21,722 bases of DNA from Microcoleus asticus IPMA8 (GCF_013179805.1 NZ_SRRZ01000128.1:1-21722); one strand, 5' to 3'. Numbered from the stretch's first letter, positions 1 to 8,445 are shown. Made by a program: numbers and translations. The notes: a model not told the origin generated them from the letters alone.

Positions 1-78
1 GTTTTCTTTTTCACCCTCATTCTCTCCTGGCGCGGTGGCTCTAGTTCTTCTTTGGCCACCGTTCTCATCTTTGGTTAG
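1..78 (+). CDS. 3' end of an unidentified upstream ORF (partial)
   Basis: Frame 1 is open from the window edge to a TAG at 76-78 and encodes 25 residues. They begin with a hydrophobic run (VFFFTLILSW), continue with a Gly/Ser-rich turn, and end in another hydrophobic stretch (LATVLIFG). This looks like the C-terminal end of a membrane protein, but 25 open codons can occur by chance. The start lies outside the window and I do not recognise the protein. It ends 41 bases before the TTG start proposed for the next gene. Confidence 0.35.
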   Translation, partial: VFFFTLILSWRGGSSSSLATVLIFG

Positions 79-119
79 TCTAAACTACAGTAAGTAAAGC
101 GAATCTGAATAAGGCTGAT

Positions 120-947
120 TTGACTGAGGCATACTTGCTGGAAGCTGACTTTACTATGGCAAATTTAAGTGAGGCAATATTGACTCAGGCAAAACTTCAA
201 AAAGCTAAATTCCAGAAAGCTAATTTCCGCCAAGTTAATCTGTCAGGAATGAATTTAACTAATGCGAATCTAGAACAAGCAAAACTTGACAGTACCGAGC
301 TAAAATATGCTTGTCTTCGAGGTGCCAATTTAGAAAGAGCAAATCTGCGATATTCAAATTTGATCGGAGCTAATCTGATAGAAGCAAACTTAAGGAGGGC
401 AGACTTTACTCGGTGTAACTCTTATGGCTGGAATATCAAAAATGCCGACTTAACTGGTGCTATCATGCCAGATGGAGAAATCTACCAGCCAGAAACCTCT
501 GACGGAGAACTCTACCAGCCAGAAACTTCGGAAAAATTATCCCAAAAAGTGACATCTATGACGCGCAAAATTATTCGTACTGACAAAGCACCCGCACCCG
601 TCGGCCCTTACAATCAAGCCATTGCCGCTACGGGCACTATGCTGTTTGTAGCTGGCCAAATTGCGATCGACATTAGACTAAACGATATTGTCTACACCGA
701 CGATGTGGCAAAACAAACGGAACAAGTTATGGCAAATCTGGAAGCCATTCTCACAGAAGCCGGCGCTACTTGGTTGGATGTGGTAAAAACTACGGTTTTC
801 CTCAAAGATATGAATGATTTTGCCGCTGTGAATGCGGTTTATGCGAAATATTTTGATGCGGAAACTGCACCGGCGCGCGCTTGTGTGGAGGTTTCGCGTT
901 TGCCGAAAGATGTGTTAGTTGAAATTGACTGTATTGCGGTGATTTGA
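120..947 (+). CDS. Pentapeptide-repeat / RidA fusion ORF
   Basis: One open frame holds two unrelated modules. Residues 1 to about 118 are pentapeptide repeats of the A(N/D)Lxx type (ANLSE, AKLQK, ANLER, ANLIE, ADFTR), which fold as a right-handed quadrilateral beta helix. A short linker contains two near-identical units ending in YQPETS. Residues 147-275 are a complete RidA (YjgF/YER057c/UK114) domain, which hydrolyses reactive enamine/imine intermediates from PLP enzymes. It has GPYNQA, FVAGQIAID, the PARACVEVSRLP segment with the catalytic-type Arg, and VEIDCIAV at the end. The TTG at 120 has AAGG five bases upstream. However, pentapeptide-like codons continue in frame back to about 99 (KANLNKADL), so the repeat domain may have lost its original 5' end. 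RidA could also be translated alone from ATG 558. The RidA call is firm; whether the fusion protein is made is uncertain. Confidence 0.75.
   Translation: MTEAYLLEADFTMANLSEAILTQAKLQKAKFQKANFRQVNLSGMNLTNANLEQAKLDSTELKYACLRGANLERANLRYSNLIGANLIEANLRRADFTRCNSYGWNIKNADLTGAIMPDGEIYQPETSDGELYQPETSEKLSQKVTSMTRKIIRTDKAPAPVGPYNQAIAATGTMLFVAGQIAIDIRLNDIVYTDDVAKQTEQVMANLEAILTEAGATWLDVVKTTVFLKDMNDFAAVNAVYAKYFDAETAPARACVEVSRLPKDVLVEIDCIAVI
558..947 (+). other. ridA: Stand-alone RidA reading (alternative start within the fusion ORF)
   Basis: ATG 558 begins a 129-residue protein (MTRKIIRTDK...) that matches the usual length and start of free RidA proteins, which act as trimers. No strong ribosome binding site precedes it; only a weak AAAAAG lies about 9 bases upstream. 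An annotator not accepting the pentapeptide fusion would call the gene here. It is listed as an alternative, not as a second gene. Confidence 0.5.
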
Positions 948-1449
948 TTTAATATCAATTCCGGTGGCACTGGAATCATAGCCAACAGAGGACACGGCAA
1001 TGCCGTTTCCCTACCCCAAAACGATCGATATTCGTCTATTAAAGAGGTAATCATCCCCCGATTAATTGTAGGGAAACGGCACTGCCGTGTCCTGACTGTA
1101 GGTAATATCTTTATATTTTATTCAGTCCGCGCAGGCGGACTTCGTTTGTGTAGTTGCGGTTTCAACCGCCGAATGATAAAAGAGGTAACTTTATATTTGA
1201 TTGAGTCCGCTAGGAGTGAAGTTAATTTGTGTAGTTGCGGTTTCAACCGCCGAGGGTAAAGTGCGCGAATGTATTAACTTCTACAGCCGATCGCACTCTT
1301 GTCGATCTGTCGCTGTCGCGCACCTACTCTCAAATCAATCTGAAACAATCAGATTTAATCTCAACTAGCAATTAGCAATTACTAATCACCAGTTACCAAT
1401 TAGCAATTAGCAATTACTCTACAAGTAATTACCAATTACCAACTGTAAA
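948..1449. repeat. Repeat-rich spacer, no gene
   Basis: This 502-base spacer holds three repeat types. (i) An inverted repeat has 26-base arms at 989-1014 and 1068-1093 with one mismatch. (ii) Two diverged direct copies of a unit of about 75 bases lie at 1101-1176 and 1184-1254, sharing the core gtagttgcggtttcaaccgc; the core itself contains short complementary blocks. (iii) A heptamer tract lies at 1366-1444. No plausible coding region, RNA gene or promoter stands out. Confidence 0.7.
1366..1444. repeat. Heptanucleotide STRR, CAATTAG/CAATTAC type
   Basis: Imperfect tandem copies of caattag and caattac with period 7 lie just downstream of the polynucleotide phosphorylase stop codon. They are interrupted by short non-matching stretches. 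This is one of four heptamer families in the window. Confidence 0.7.
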
Positions 1450-3603
1450 CTATTTATTCAGCGCTTCGCGGGCGGCTACCGCTTCGTCGGGATGAATATT
1501 CAAGCGGGTCAAATTAATTCGACCTTTATTGTCAATTTCTCGCACTTTGACAATCACTTCATCGTTCACAGCTAACTCGTCTTCCACTTTCCCGACGCGG
1601 TAGTCCGCTAACTGGGAAATGTGAATCATTCCTTCTTTTCCTGGCAAAATTTCCACAAAAGCGCCGATCGGAATAATTCGAGTTACGCGGCCGACATACA
1701 CGTCTCCTGCATTCAACTTGCGCGTCATGCCTTGGACAATGTTGTAAGCCCGCTGAGCTTTTTCGCTGTCGTTGCCAGCAATTGTTACGGTTCCGTCATC
1801 TTCGATGTCTATTTTGACACCGGTTTCTTCGGTGATGGCTTTGATCGTTTTGCCACCAGGCCCAATTACCAAACCGATAAATTCTGGATCGATTTTCAGG
1901 GTTAGCAAACGCGGTGCAAACGGCGACATTTCCTTGCGGGGAGTGTCGATGGTTGCCAGCATTCTTTCTAAAATGTGCAGTCTGGCCGGTTTGGCTTGGC
2001 GGATGGCGGTGGCAATCACATCTAAGGGCAAACCTTTGATTTTCATGTCCATCTGCAAAGCAGTAATCCCGGTGTCGGTACCGGCTACTTTGAAGTCCAT
2101 GTCGCCTAAAAAGTCTTCAATTGCCTGAATGTCAGTCAAAATTCGGACTTCATCGCCTTCTTTAATTAAGCCCATTGCCGCGCCGCTGACGGGTTGGGAA
2201 AGGGGAACGCCTGCATCCATTAATGCTAGCGTTGAGGCGCAAACTGAACCCATTGAGGTGGAACCGTCGGAAGAAAGGATTTCTGAAACTACGCGAATCA
2301 CGTAGGGGAAATCTTCTTTGGATGGCAAAACCGGGAGTAAAGCGCGTTCTGCCAGGGCTCCGTGACCGATTTCTCGGCGTCCGGGCGATCGCATCGGCTT
2401 GGTTTCTCCTACCGAAAACGGCGGGAAATTGTAGTGATGCAAGTAGCGTTTGTCTTGCTGCGGGTGCAAGTCGTCTCCTAAGTCTTGGGCGTCGCCCGGG
2501 GTTCCCAGGGTAGCTGCGGACAAGACTTGGGTTAACCCCCGATTGAACAGCGCACAGCCGTGTACTCGCGACGGCAGCACGCCTACGCGACAAGAAACGG
2601 GTCGCACCTCGTCTAGCTTGCGGCCGTCTACACGGACGCCATCTTCGAGGATTTGCTTCCGCATCATTTTTTTGGTAACGTCTTTGAAAACGTTGCCGAT
2701 CGCCTTGCTGTTGGCAGTGGCCGCTAGTTTTACCGGATCGTCTTCCGAGAGTTCGGCGATCGCAGATTCGACTTCATTTGCCTTAACTTCGTCCAAAGCT
2801 GCATTCCGTATTGTTTTGTCTTTTTCAAATCTTGACAAAATGATGCGGATGGGTTCTTGGGCGCGAGCGCGAATAAAGTTTTCCAAGGCCGAGTCTAGGG
2901 ATGGCCGTTCCTCTACCACCAAATCAATGCCCAATTCCGCCATAATTTCGCGCTGGGCTTGAATCAAGTCACAGGCTGCTTCATAGCCAAAGTCGATCGC
3001 CTCGATGATATCCTGTTCCGGCAATTGGTTAGCGCTGGCTTCCACCATGATTACTCCATCAGGAGAACCGGCTACCACCAGATCCAACTCGCCTTCTTTG
3101 ATTTCGCTGTAGGTGGGGTTGATGATGAAATCGTCCCCTACCAAACCGACTCGCACTGCCGCCATCGGCCCGTAAAACGGCATTTTCGCCAGCAGTATCG
3201 CCACCGAAGCCCCCGTCACCGCCAAAACGTCCGGTGGCACTTGTTCGTCCATCGAAACCGTTGTTGCTACAACTTGGATGTCATCTCGCAGCCAGCTTGG
3301 AAATAGCGGACGCAGCGGTCGATCGATCAAACGGCCTGTCAAAGTCACTTTTTCTGGGGGACGCCCTTCCCTGCGCAAAAATCCACCGGGAATTTTACCG
3401 CCAGCGTAGAGTCTCTCTTCGTAATCCACCAACAGGGGCAGGAAATCAATTCCCTCTCTCCCCTGCGATCGAGTCGCTGTCACCAAAACCGCCGTGTCAC
3501 CCGACTGAATCAAAACTGCACCGCCTGCTTGAGGCGCTAGTAAACCAATCTTCAGTCTAATATCCCGTCCATCGAAGGATATTGACTTGTCTATCTCTAC
3601 CAT
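1450..3603 (-). CDS. pnp: Polyribonucleotide nucleotidyltransferase (PNPase)
   Basis: This is the phosphorolytic 3'-to-5' exoribonuclease of mRNA turnover; in cyanobacteria, which lack poly(A) polymerase, PNPase also adds heteropolymeric tails. The protein has 717 residues, the usual size. Domain order is RNase PH 1 (about 1-230), all-helical linker (about 240-315), RNase PH 2 (about 325-550), KH (about 560-620) and S1 (about 629-698). Visible motifs are RREIGHG, the phosphate-binding DGSTSMGS segment, the LGDMDFKVAG segment with catalytic-type aspartates, the KH signature IGPGGKTIK, and GRINLTRL closing S1. On the coding strand AAGGAAG lies about 9 bases before the ATG. It stands alone, with STRR sequence downstream and a spacer of about 450 bases separating it from the divergent helicase gene. 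The call is certain. Confidence 0.97.
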   Translation of the reverse strand: MVEIDKSISFDGRDIRLKIGLLAPQAGGAVLIQSGDTAVLVTATRSQGREGIDFLPLLVDYEERLYAGGKIPGGFLRREGRPPEKVTLTGRLIDRPLRPLFPSWLRDDIQVVATTVSMDEQVPPDVLAVTGASVAILLAKMPFYGPMAAVRVGLVGDDFIINPTYSEIKEGELDLVVAGSPDGVIMVEASANQLPEQDIIEAIDFGYEAACDLIQAQREIMAELGIDLVVEERPSLDSALENFIRARAQEPIRIILSRFEKDKTIRNAALDEVKANEVESAIAELSEDDPVKLAATANSKAIGNVFKDVTKKMMRKQILEDGVRVDGRKLDEVRPVSCRVGVLPSRVHGCALFNRGLTQVLSAATLGTPGDAQDLGDDLHPQQDKRYLHHYNFPPFSVGETKPMRSPGRREIGHGALAERALLPVLPSKEDFPYVIRVVSEILSSDGSTSMGSVCASTLALMDAGVPLSQPVSGAAMGLIKEGDEVRILTDIQAIEDFLGDMDFKVAGTDTGITALQMDMKIKGLPLDVIATAIRQAKPARLHILERMLATIDTPRKEMSPFAPRLLTLKIDPEFIGLVIGPGGKTIKAITEETGVKIDIEDDGTVTIAGNDSEKAQRAYNIVQGMTRKLNAGDVYVGRVTRIIPIGAFVEILPGKEGMIHISQLADYRVGKVEDELAVNDEVIVKVREIDNKGRINLTRLNIHPDEAVAAREALNK

Positions 3604-4052
3604 GTAGCACTGCTTCCTTATCTACCACATTCTTTCTCTGTCGGGATCGTAACATTACCACAGGATGTTTGAGAGTCCGACGCCAAAAGACAGGGATAAT
3701 CGCCTCGCGATCGACTGTCTGCGTCTCGATTGTAAGCATTTATACTCGATAATTATTTTTTGCAGTCTGGGGTCGATTCTCCGGTCGATCGCCCGCTAAA
3801 CGCCTGCCATAGATGGTACGATGAATTTTCATTTGCGAATTGGGACGTTGAAGGAAGAAGGAAGAAGGATTTAGTTATCTAGGGCTGGGAATAAGCCGTA
3901 AGGTGCTTAGGTTGCACCCTACAGATACAGGTTCTACCTAATTCCTGTCTGGGGATCAAAATATCCTTTGTTTGTTTAAAATTTTATTCATAAATCCCAT
4001 ATAAATGCTGTAGTCAGCCTCGAACTTAAATAAAAATATCAGGGTAAAAAAA
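3604..4052. promoter_or_regulatory. Divergent spacer between pnp and the SNF2 helicase gene
   Basis: This 449-base spacer must hold promoters for both genes. For pnp, TATAAA (complement of 3739-3744) is a possible -10 element with a poor -35, and it would give a leader of about 130 bases. A leader hairpin is plausible because gacag/ctgtc pairs occur between about 3689 and 3719. For the helicase, the region just upstream is AT-rich without a clear hexamer pair. The spacer also holds an STRR block (3850-3869), the left arm of the inverted repeat flanking the helicase (3870-3883), and a small hairpin repeat at 3898-3921. No coding region is convincing. Confidence 0.4.
3850..3883. repeat. Left copy of STRR-plus-14-mer element flanking the SNF2 gene
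   Basis: About 20 bases of AAGGAAG-type heptamers are followed by tttagttatctagg (3870-3883). The exact reverse complement of that 14-mer occurs at 7541-7554, where it is followed by heptamers of the opposite strand. The two copies therefore form a long-range inverted repeat around the helicase gene. Confidence 0.8.
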
Positions 4053-7000
4053 ATGGCCATTTTACACGGCAGTTGGCAAGTTGAGAATGATAATAGTTGC
4101 TTATTTATTTGGGGAGAAACTTGGCGAAAAATTGGGGCGATTGATACCCTAGAATCGGGGATAAATCTACCGCATCCCTTAGCAATGACCGAAGCTGAAT
4201 TTAAGACTTTCCTAAATTCATTGCAGCAGTCAGGAAAACTCAACTGGCAATTACCGGAAACCGCTGAAACTCCACCGGAAAAAAGTAAAAAAACTAGGCG
4301 ATCGCCCAAAACTCAAAACGCAGCAGAAATTCCCGCCCAAAACTCCTCAATTCAAAGGGAAATTCGGGCGATCGCACTTCCGACCAAAATCTCAGAATCG
4401 AACGCAAATCTGATGCCGCAACACTCAGCAGCAGCACTTGAAGAATCGGCCAAAACCGAGGAAACATACCTTTATCCCTGGCAAGTCGAGGGTTTTTGTC
4501 TCAACCCTCAAGCAGCTTTTGTTTTATTGCAATCACTACCGCTTAACAGCACGGAACCAGACTCTTTCGTCGGCTCAGATTTGCGTTTTTGGTCTCATAT
4601 TGCTAGGTGGAGTTTGGATTTGTTGGCAAGATGCAAATTTTTGCCGGGATTGGAGAAACAGTCGGACGGTTCTGCTATTGCTAAATGGCAACCGCTGTTA
4701 GATAGTTCTACAGACATACTCCGCCTCGCCACTTTTGTCAAGCAAATGCCGACGGCTTGCCGAACATATCAATCGAAGGAAGAAGGAAGAAGGAAGAAGG
4801 AAGAAGGAAGAGGGGGAAAGGAAGAAGGAAGAGGGAAGAAGGAAGAAGGAAGAGGGGAAAAGGAAGAAGAATCCAGTCAATTGCCTTTAGCGGTGGATTT
4901 GCCGATGGGGGCGGAGGAATTGGTGTTAGGCTTTTTGAGTAGTATTGTAGATAGTCAAGTGCGATCGGCTGCTAGCTCTACTTTAGACATCAAAACAGTT
5001 TCTCCTGTGCGCGAGTGGCTGCAAGCTTTGCAGCAGGAATCTGGGATTGTGCAAGTAGAATCAGCAGCTTTAGAAAACTTGGCAACCAAGCTGAGTGCTT
5101 GGACTGCACCGCTGCAAAACCAACTATCTCAACAAAGTCAATTTCGCACTTGCTTTCAACTCATACCACCAGCGCCCGGTAAAGCCAACTGGAGTTTAAA
5201 TTATTGCTTGCAAGCAGCAGATGAAGCGGAATTTTTGGTAGACGCGACAACTATTTGGAACAACTCAGTCGAGCGTTTGGCTTATGCGGGGCGGACAATA
5301 GAATTGCCTCAAGAAACTTTGCTAAGCGGCTTGGGTTTAGCCTCGAAACTTTATCCGTTAATTGAACCGAGTTTACAAGCCCAGCGGCCTCAATCTTGCC
5401 AATTAAATCCCCTGCAAGCATACGAGTTTATTAAGTCTGTAGCTTGGCGGTTTGCTGATAGCGGGTTGGGCGTTGTTTTGCCGCCGAGTTTGACAAAGGC
5501 GGATGGTTGGGCGAGTCGTTTGGGTTTGAGCATTCAAGCGGAAACTCCGAAAGTGAATCCGGCGAAAGGTGGGCTGGGATTGCAAAGTCTGCTAAATTTT
5601 AAGTGGGAATTGACGATCGGCGGACAGCGCATTTCTAAGGCAGAGTTTGACAGATTGATCGCGTTGAATTCGCCTTTGGTGGAAATTAACGGCGAGTGGG
5701 TAGAGTTGCGCGCGCCGGATGTGAAAGCCGCTCAAACTTTTTTTGCCAGCCGCAAAGAGCAAATGACTCTTTCTTTGGAGGATGCTTTGCGTTTGGCCTC
5801 GGGCGATTCTCAGACGATTGAAAAATTGCCTGTGGTGAATTTTGAGGCGACGGGTCAACTTCAGGAATTGTTGAATACTTTGAGCGATAATCAAGCCGTA
5901 AGTGCGATCGCAACTCCGGCTAGTTTCCGAGGACAATTGCGGCCTTATCAAGCCCTAGGAGCAGGCTGGTTAGCATTCTTAGAACGCTGGGGTTTGGGTG
6001 CTTGTCTCGCGGACGATATGGGATTGGGGAAGACTATCGAGCTAATTGCTTTCCTCGTACACTTACAGGAACAAGATTCTCTAGAAGCGCCAACATTACT
6101 GGTTTGTCCGACATCGGTATTGGGCAATTGGGAGCGCGAAGTCAAGAAATTTGGCCCGACGCTAAAAGTGTTAGTTCACCACGGAGACAAACGCGCTAAA
6201 GGCAAAGCATTTGCGACGGCAATTAAGGAAAAGGATTTAATCATTACCAGTTACGCCCTAGTGTTTCGCGATGCGAAGGAATTTCAAGGCATTAAATGGC
6301 AAGGATTGGTTTTAGATGAAGCGCAAAATATTAAAAATTCCGAGGCGAAGCAGTCGCAAGCGGTGCGGCAAATCGAGGCATCTTTTAAAATTGCGCTGAC
6401 GGGAACTCCAGTGGAAAATAGACTGCAAGAATTGTGGTCAATTTTGGAGTTTCTGAATCCTGGTTATTTGGGGCCGCGCAATTTCTTTCAGCGCAGATTT
6501 GCAATTCCGATTGAAAAATACGGAGATAGGGAATCATTGCAGACTTTGCGATCGCTCGTTCGGCCTTTCATCCTCCGCCGCCTGAAAACTGACAAAGAAA
6601 TCATACAAGATTTGCCCGAAAAACAGGAGATGACTGTATTTTGTGGTCTGGCAAATCAACAGGCGGTATTATATCATAAAATAGTCGAAGAGTCAATAGC
6701 TGAATTAGAGTCAGCCGAAGGTATTCAGCGCCGGGGAATGATTCTGGCTTTGCTGGTAAAACTCAAGCAACTTTGCAACCATCCGGCTCTTGTGAAAGCA
6801 GAAGCTAAGCCGAAAGAATTGGAGATTAAGAGTCAGGAATCGGGGAAATTGCAGCGGTTGGTGGAAATGTTAGAAGAGGTTTTAGCAGAAGGCGATCGGG
6901 CTTTAATTTTTACTCAATTTGCCGAATGGGGAAAACTCCTGAAACCGCATCTAGAACAGCATTTAGGGCGAGAAGTTTTGTTCTTGTACGGAGGAATTAA

Positions 7001-7394
7001 GCAACAGCAGCGGGAAGAAATGATCGATCGCTTCCAGCACGACCCCCAAGGCCCGCCGATTATGATATTATCCTTAAAAGCGGGCGGCACAGGTTTGAAC
7101 TTAACCAGAGCAACCCATGTTTTCCACTATGACAGATGGTGGAATCCCGCAGTAGAAAATCAGGCAACTGACCGCGTATTTCGCATCGGCCAAACCCGCA
7201 ACGTGCAAGTCCACAAATTTGTCTGCACGGGCACGTTAGAGGAGAAAATACACGATATGATCGAAAGTAAGAAAGCTCTAGCCGAACAAGTGGTCAGTGC
7301 AGGTGAAAACTGGCTCACCGAACTCGATACAGACCAACTTCGCAATTTACTAATTCTCGATCGCAATGCTATTATAGAAACGGAAGAAGAATAA
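4053..7394 (+). CDS. SNF2/Rad54-family DEAD-like helicase
   Basis: This 1113-residue protein is a superfamily 2 double-stranded DNA translocase of the bacterial SNF2/RapA-like group; its cellular role in cyanobacteria is not defined. The start (MAILHGSWQ) is what I remember for cyanobacterial members. A variable N-terminal region (about 1-460) is followed by a SNF2-associated domain (about 490-620). The ATPase domain begins at LRPYQALGAGWL (about 629) and shows Walker A DDMGLGKT (about 654-661), DEAQ (about 754) and TGTPVENRLQELW. The C-terminal helicase lobe ends with LKAGGTGLNL and the arginine-finger motif ATDRVFRIGQ. Residues about 241-273 are a Lys/Glu/Gly/Arg tract encoded by an in-frame heptanucleotide STRR, which looks like later expansion in a tolerant loop. 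The SWIM protein gene follows on the same strand after 213 bases. Confidence 0.95.
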   Translation: MAILHGSWQVENDNSCLFIWGETWRKIGAIDTLESGINLPHPLAMTEAEFKTFLNSLQQSGKLNWQLPETAETPPEKSKKTRRSPKTQNAAEIPAQNSSIQREIRAIALPTKISESNANLMPQHSAAALEESAKTEETYLYPWQVEGFCLNPQAAFVLLQSLPLNSTEPDSFVGSDLRFWSHIARWSLDLLARCKFLPGLEKQSDGSAIAKWQPLLDSSTDILRLATFVKQMPTACRTYQSKEEGRRKKEEGRGGKEEGRGKKEEGRGEKEEESSQLPLAVDLPMGAEELVLGFLSSIVDSQVRSAASSTLDIKTVSPVREWLQALQQESGIVQVESAALENLATKLSAWTAPLQNQLSQQSQFRTCFQLIPPAPGKANWSLNYCLQAADEAEFLVDATTIWNNSVERLAYAGRTIELPQETLLSGLGLASKLYPLIEPSLQAQRPQSCQLNPLQAYEFIKSVAWRFADSGLGVVLPPSLTKADGWASRLGLSIQAETPKVNPAKGGLGLQSLLNFKWELTIGGQRISKAEFDRLIALNSPLVEINGEWVELRAPDVKAAQTFFASRKEQMTLSLEDALRLASGDSQTIEKLPVVNFEATGQLQELLNTLSDNQAVSAIATPASFRGQLRPYQALGAGWLAFLERWGLGACLADDMGLGKTIELIAFLVHLQEQDSLEAPTLLVCPTSVLGNWEREVKKFGPTLKVLVHHGDKRAKGKAFATAIKEKDLIITSYALVFRDAKEFQGIKWQGLVLDEAQNIKNSEAKQSQAVRQIEASFKIALTGTPVENRLQELWSILEFLNPGYLGPRNFFQRRFAIPIEKYGDRESLQTLRSLVRPFILRRLKTDKEIIQDLPEKQEMTVFCGLANQQAVLYHKIVEESIAELESAEGIQRRGMILALLVKLKQLCNHPALVKAEAKPKELEIKSQESGKLQRLVEMLEEVLAEGDRALIFTQFAEWGKLLKPHLEQHLGREVLFLYGGIKQQQREEMIDRFQHDPQGPPIMILSLKAGGTGLNLTRATHVFHYDRWWNPAVENQATDRVFRIGQTRNVQVHKFVCTGTLEEKIHDMIESKKALAEQVVSAGENWLTELDTDQLRNLLILDRNAIIETEEE
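4775..4871 (+). repeat. AAGGAAG heptamer STRR inside the SNF2 coding sequence
   Basis: About 97 bases made of gaaggaa/gagggaa-type heptamers with scattered substitutions and small length changes. Because 7 is not divisible by 3, the repeat is read as a 21-base cycle giving a seven-residue period: EEGRRKK, EEGRGGK, EEGRGKK, EEGRGEK. The frame stays open on both sides, so the tract is translated. Confidence 0.9.
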
Positions 7395-7607
7395 TATGTT
7401 TAATTTTCTTCGGTTTCTAGTGAGGACTTTACTTCTCAAAAATCCGAGGAATTACGCACTCTGACCACAGAAACCGGGTTTATTACCAGAATTAAAGGTT
7501 AGAGTCCAGTTTTTTCGTAAAAAACCCGGTTTCTGACTCTCCTAGATAACTAAAGCTTTCTTCCTTCTTCCTTCTTCCTTCTTCCTTCTTCCTTCTTCCT
7601 TCGGCTT
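7395..7607. repeat. Spacer with hairpin repeat and STRR between SNF2 and SWIM genes
   Basis: Arms cagaaaccgggtt (7468-7480) and aacccggtttctg (7523-7535) are perfect 13-base complements. A related hairpin occurs at 12604-12673. Next come the 14-mer cctagataactaaa (7541-7554), the right copy of the inverted repeat flanking the helicase gene, and about 46 bases of cttcctt-type heptamers (7557-7602) that end six bases before the next start codon. Whether the hairpin terminates SNF2 transcription or the two genes are co-transcribed cannot be seen. Confidence 0.75.
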
Positions 7608-8435
7608 ATGATTGACAGAGAATGGTGGACACAACAGTGGTTAGATTTAATAAATACCTACCGCTTCAAAAAGCGCTTAGAACGTGGCTGGCAATACGCG
7701 CGCGAGGGAAAAGTTCTCAGCATTAACTTCCCTAACCAAGAAGTAATCGCCCTAGTTCAAGGAACAGATCCCAAACCCTATCAAGTTTCTTTAGGACTCG
7801 ACACATTGAGCGATGAAGATTGGGATTATGTGATTGAAAATATGTCGCAAAGAGCAGTTTTTTCAGCTAAATTACTAGCAGGAGAAATGCCACACAATAT
7901 TGAGGATGTATTTGCTGCCGCCGGCAAAACACTATTTCCGTTAAGTTTATCTGATATTCGATCGCGCTGTAGCTGTCCTGATCCCAAAAATCCTTGCAAA
8001 CACATCAGTGCAGTATACTACTTATTGGGCGATCGCTTCAGTGAAGACCCTTTCGTACTCTTTCAATTGCGAGGCCGAACAAAAGAGCAAATTTTGACAG
8101 CACTCCGTCAAAGACGCGGTACGCAAGGGGAGGAAAATTCCCAACTCAACTCTGGCGAAAATTCCCCCGCTGCGAATTCTAAATTGCCGAAGGTCGATCG
8201 CTTTTGGGAATACAACCAGCAGCTAGAATCATCTCTAGTAGTAATTGTACCCCCACCGAGCAGCGAAACAGTATTAGATATCTTAGGCCCAATTCCCCTC
8301 GCAACCGACGGAAAAGGAACCGCTAGCAAATCATCGCCCGCATCTGAGGCGCTAAAACAGCATTTTGCCAAAATTTACCAAGCAGTTAGCCAGCAAGCAG
8401 TTTTAGCAGCACTAAAACGGGGCGAAGGAGATTAA
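7608..8435 (+). CDS. SWIM zinc-finger domain protein
   Basis: This 275-residue protein has a SWIM zinc-finger signature at about residues 120-133: CSCPDPKNPCKH, of the CxCx(n)CxH form, within a segment continuing ISAVYYLLGDRF. SWIM fingers are predicted to bind DNA or protein. In bacteria such genes often sit beside SNF2 helicase genes, as here, so a shared DNA-transaction role is likely but unproven. The N-terminal part (WWTQQWLDLINTYRFKKRLERGWQYAREGKV) is a basic region found in this family. The C-terminal third is a low-complexity Ser/Gly/Asn linker followed by a helical end. The ATG directly follows an STRR, so there is no recognisable Shine-Dalgarno sequence; expression may depend on read-through from the helicase gene. 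Confidence 0.85.
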   Translation: MIDREWWTQQWLDLINTYRFKKRLERGWQYAREGKVLSINFPNQEVIALVQGTDPKPYQVSLGLDTLSDEDWDYVIENMSQRAVFSAKLLAGEMPHNIEDVFAAAGKTLFPLSLSDIRSRCSCPDPKNPCKHISAVYYLLGDRFSEDPFVLFQLRGRTKEQILTALRQRRGTQGEENSQLNSGENSPAANSKLPKVDRFWEYNQQLESSLVVIVPPPSSETVLDILGPIPLATDGKGTASKSSPASEALKQHFAKIYQAVSQQAVLAALKRGEGD

Positions 8436-8445
8436 CTTTTTTTGT

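Noticed and set aside
948..1449. Possible CRISPR array in the repeat-rich spacer
   Set aside because: Only two diverged long units without regular spacers, plus a seven-base tandem repeat; no cas genes nearby.
3766..3795. GGGGTCGATTCTCC resembling a tRNA T arm
   Set aside because: No acceptor, D or anticodon arms can be drawn around it.
4698..4942. Ser/Phe/Leu-rich and Arg/Lys/Glu-rich frames over the STRR in the helicase gene
   Set aside because: They are other-frame readings of the heptamer tract; the helicase frame continues through it.
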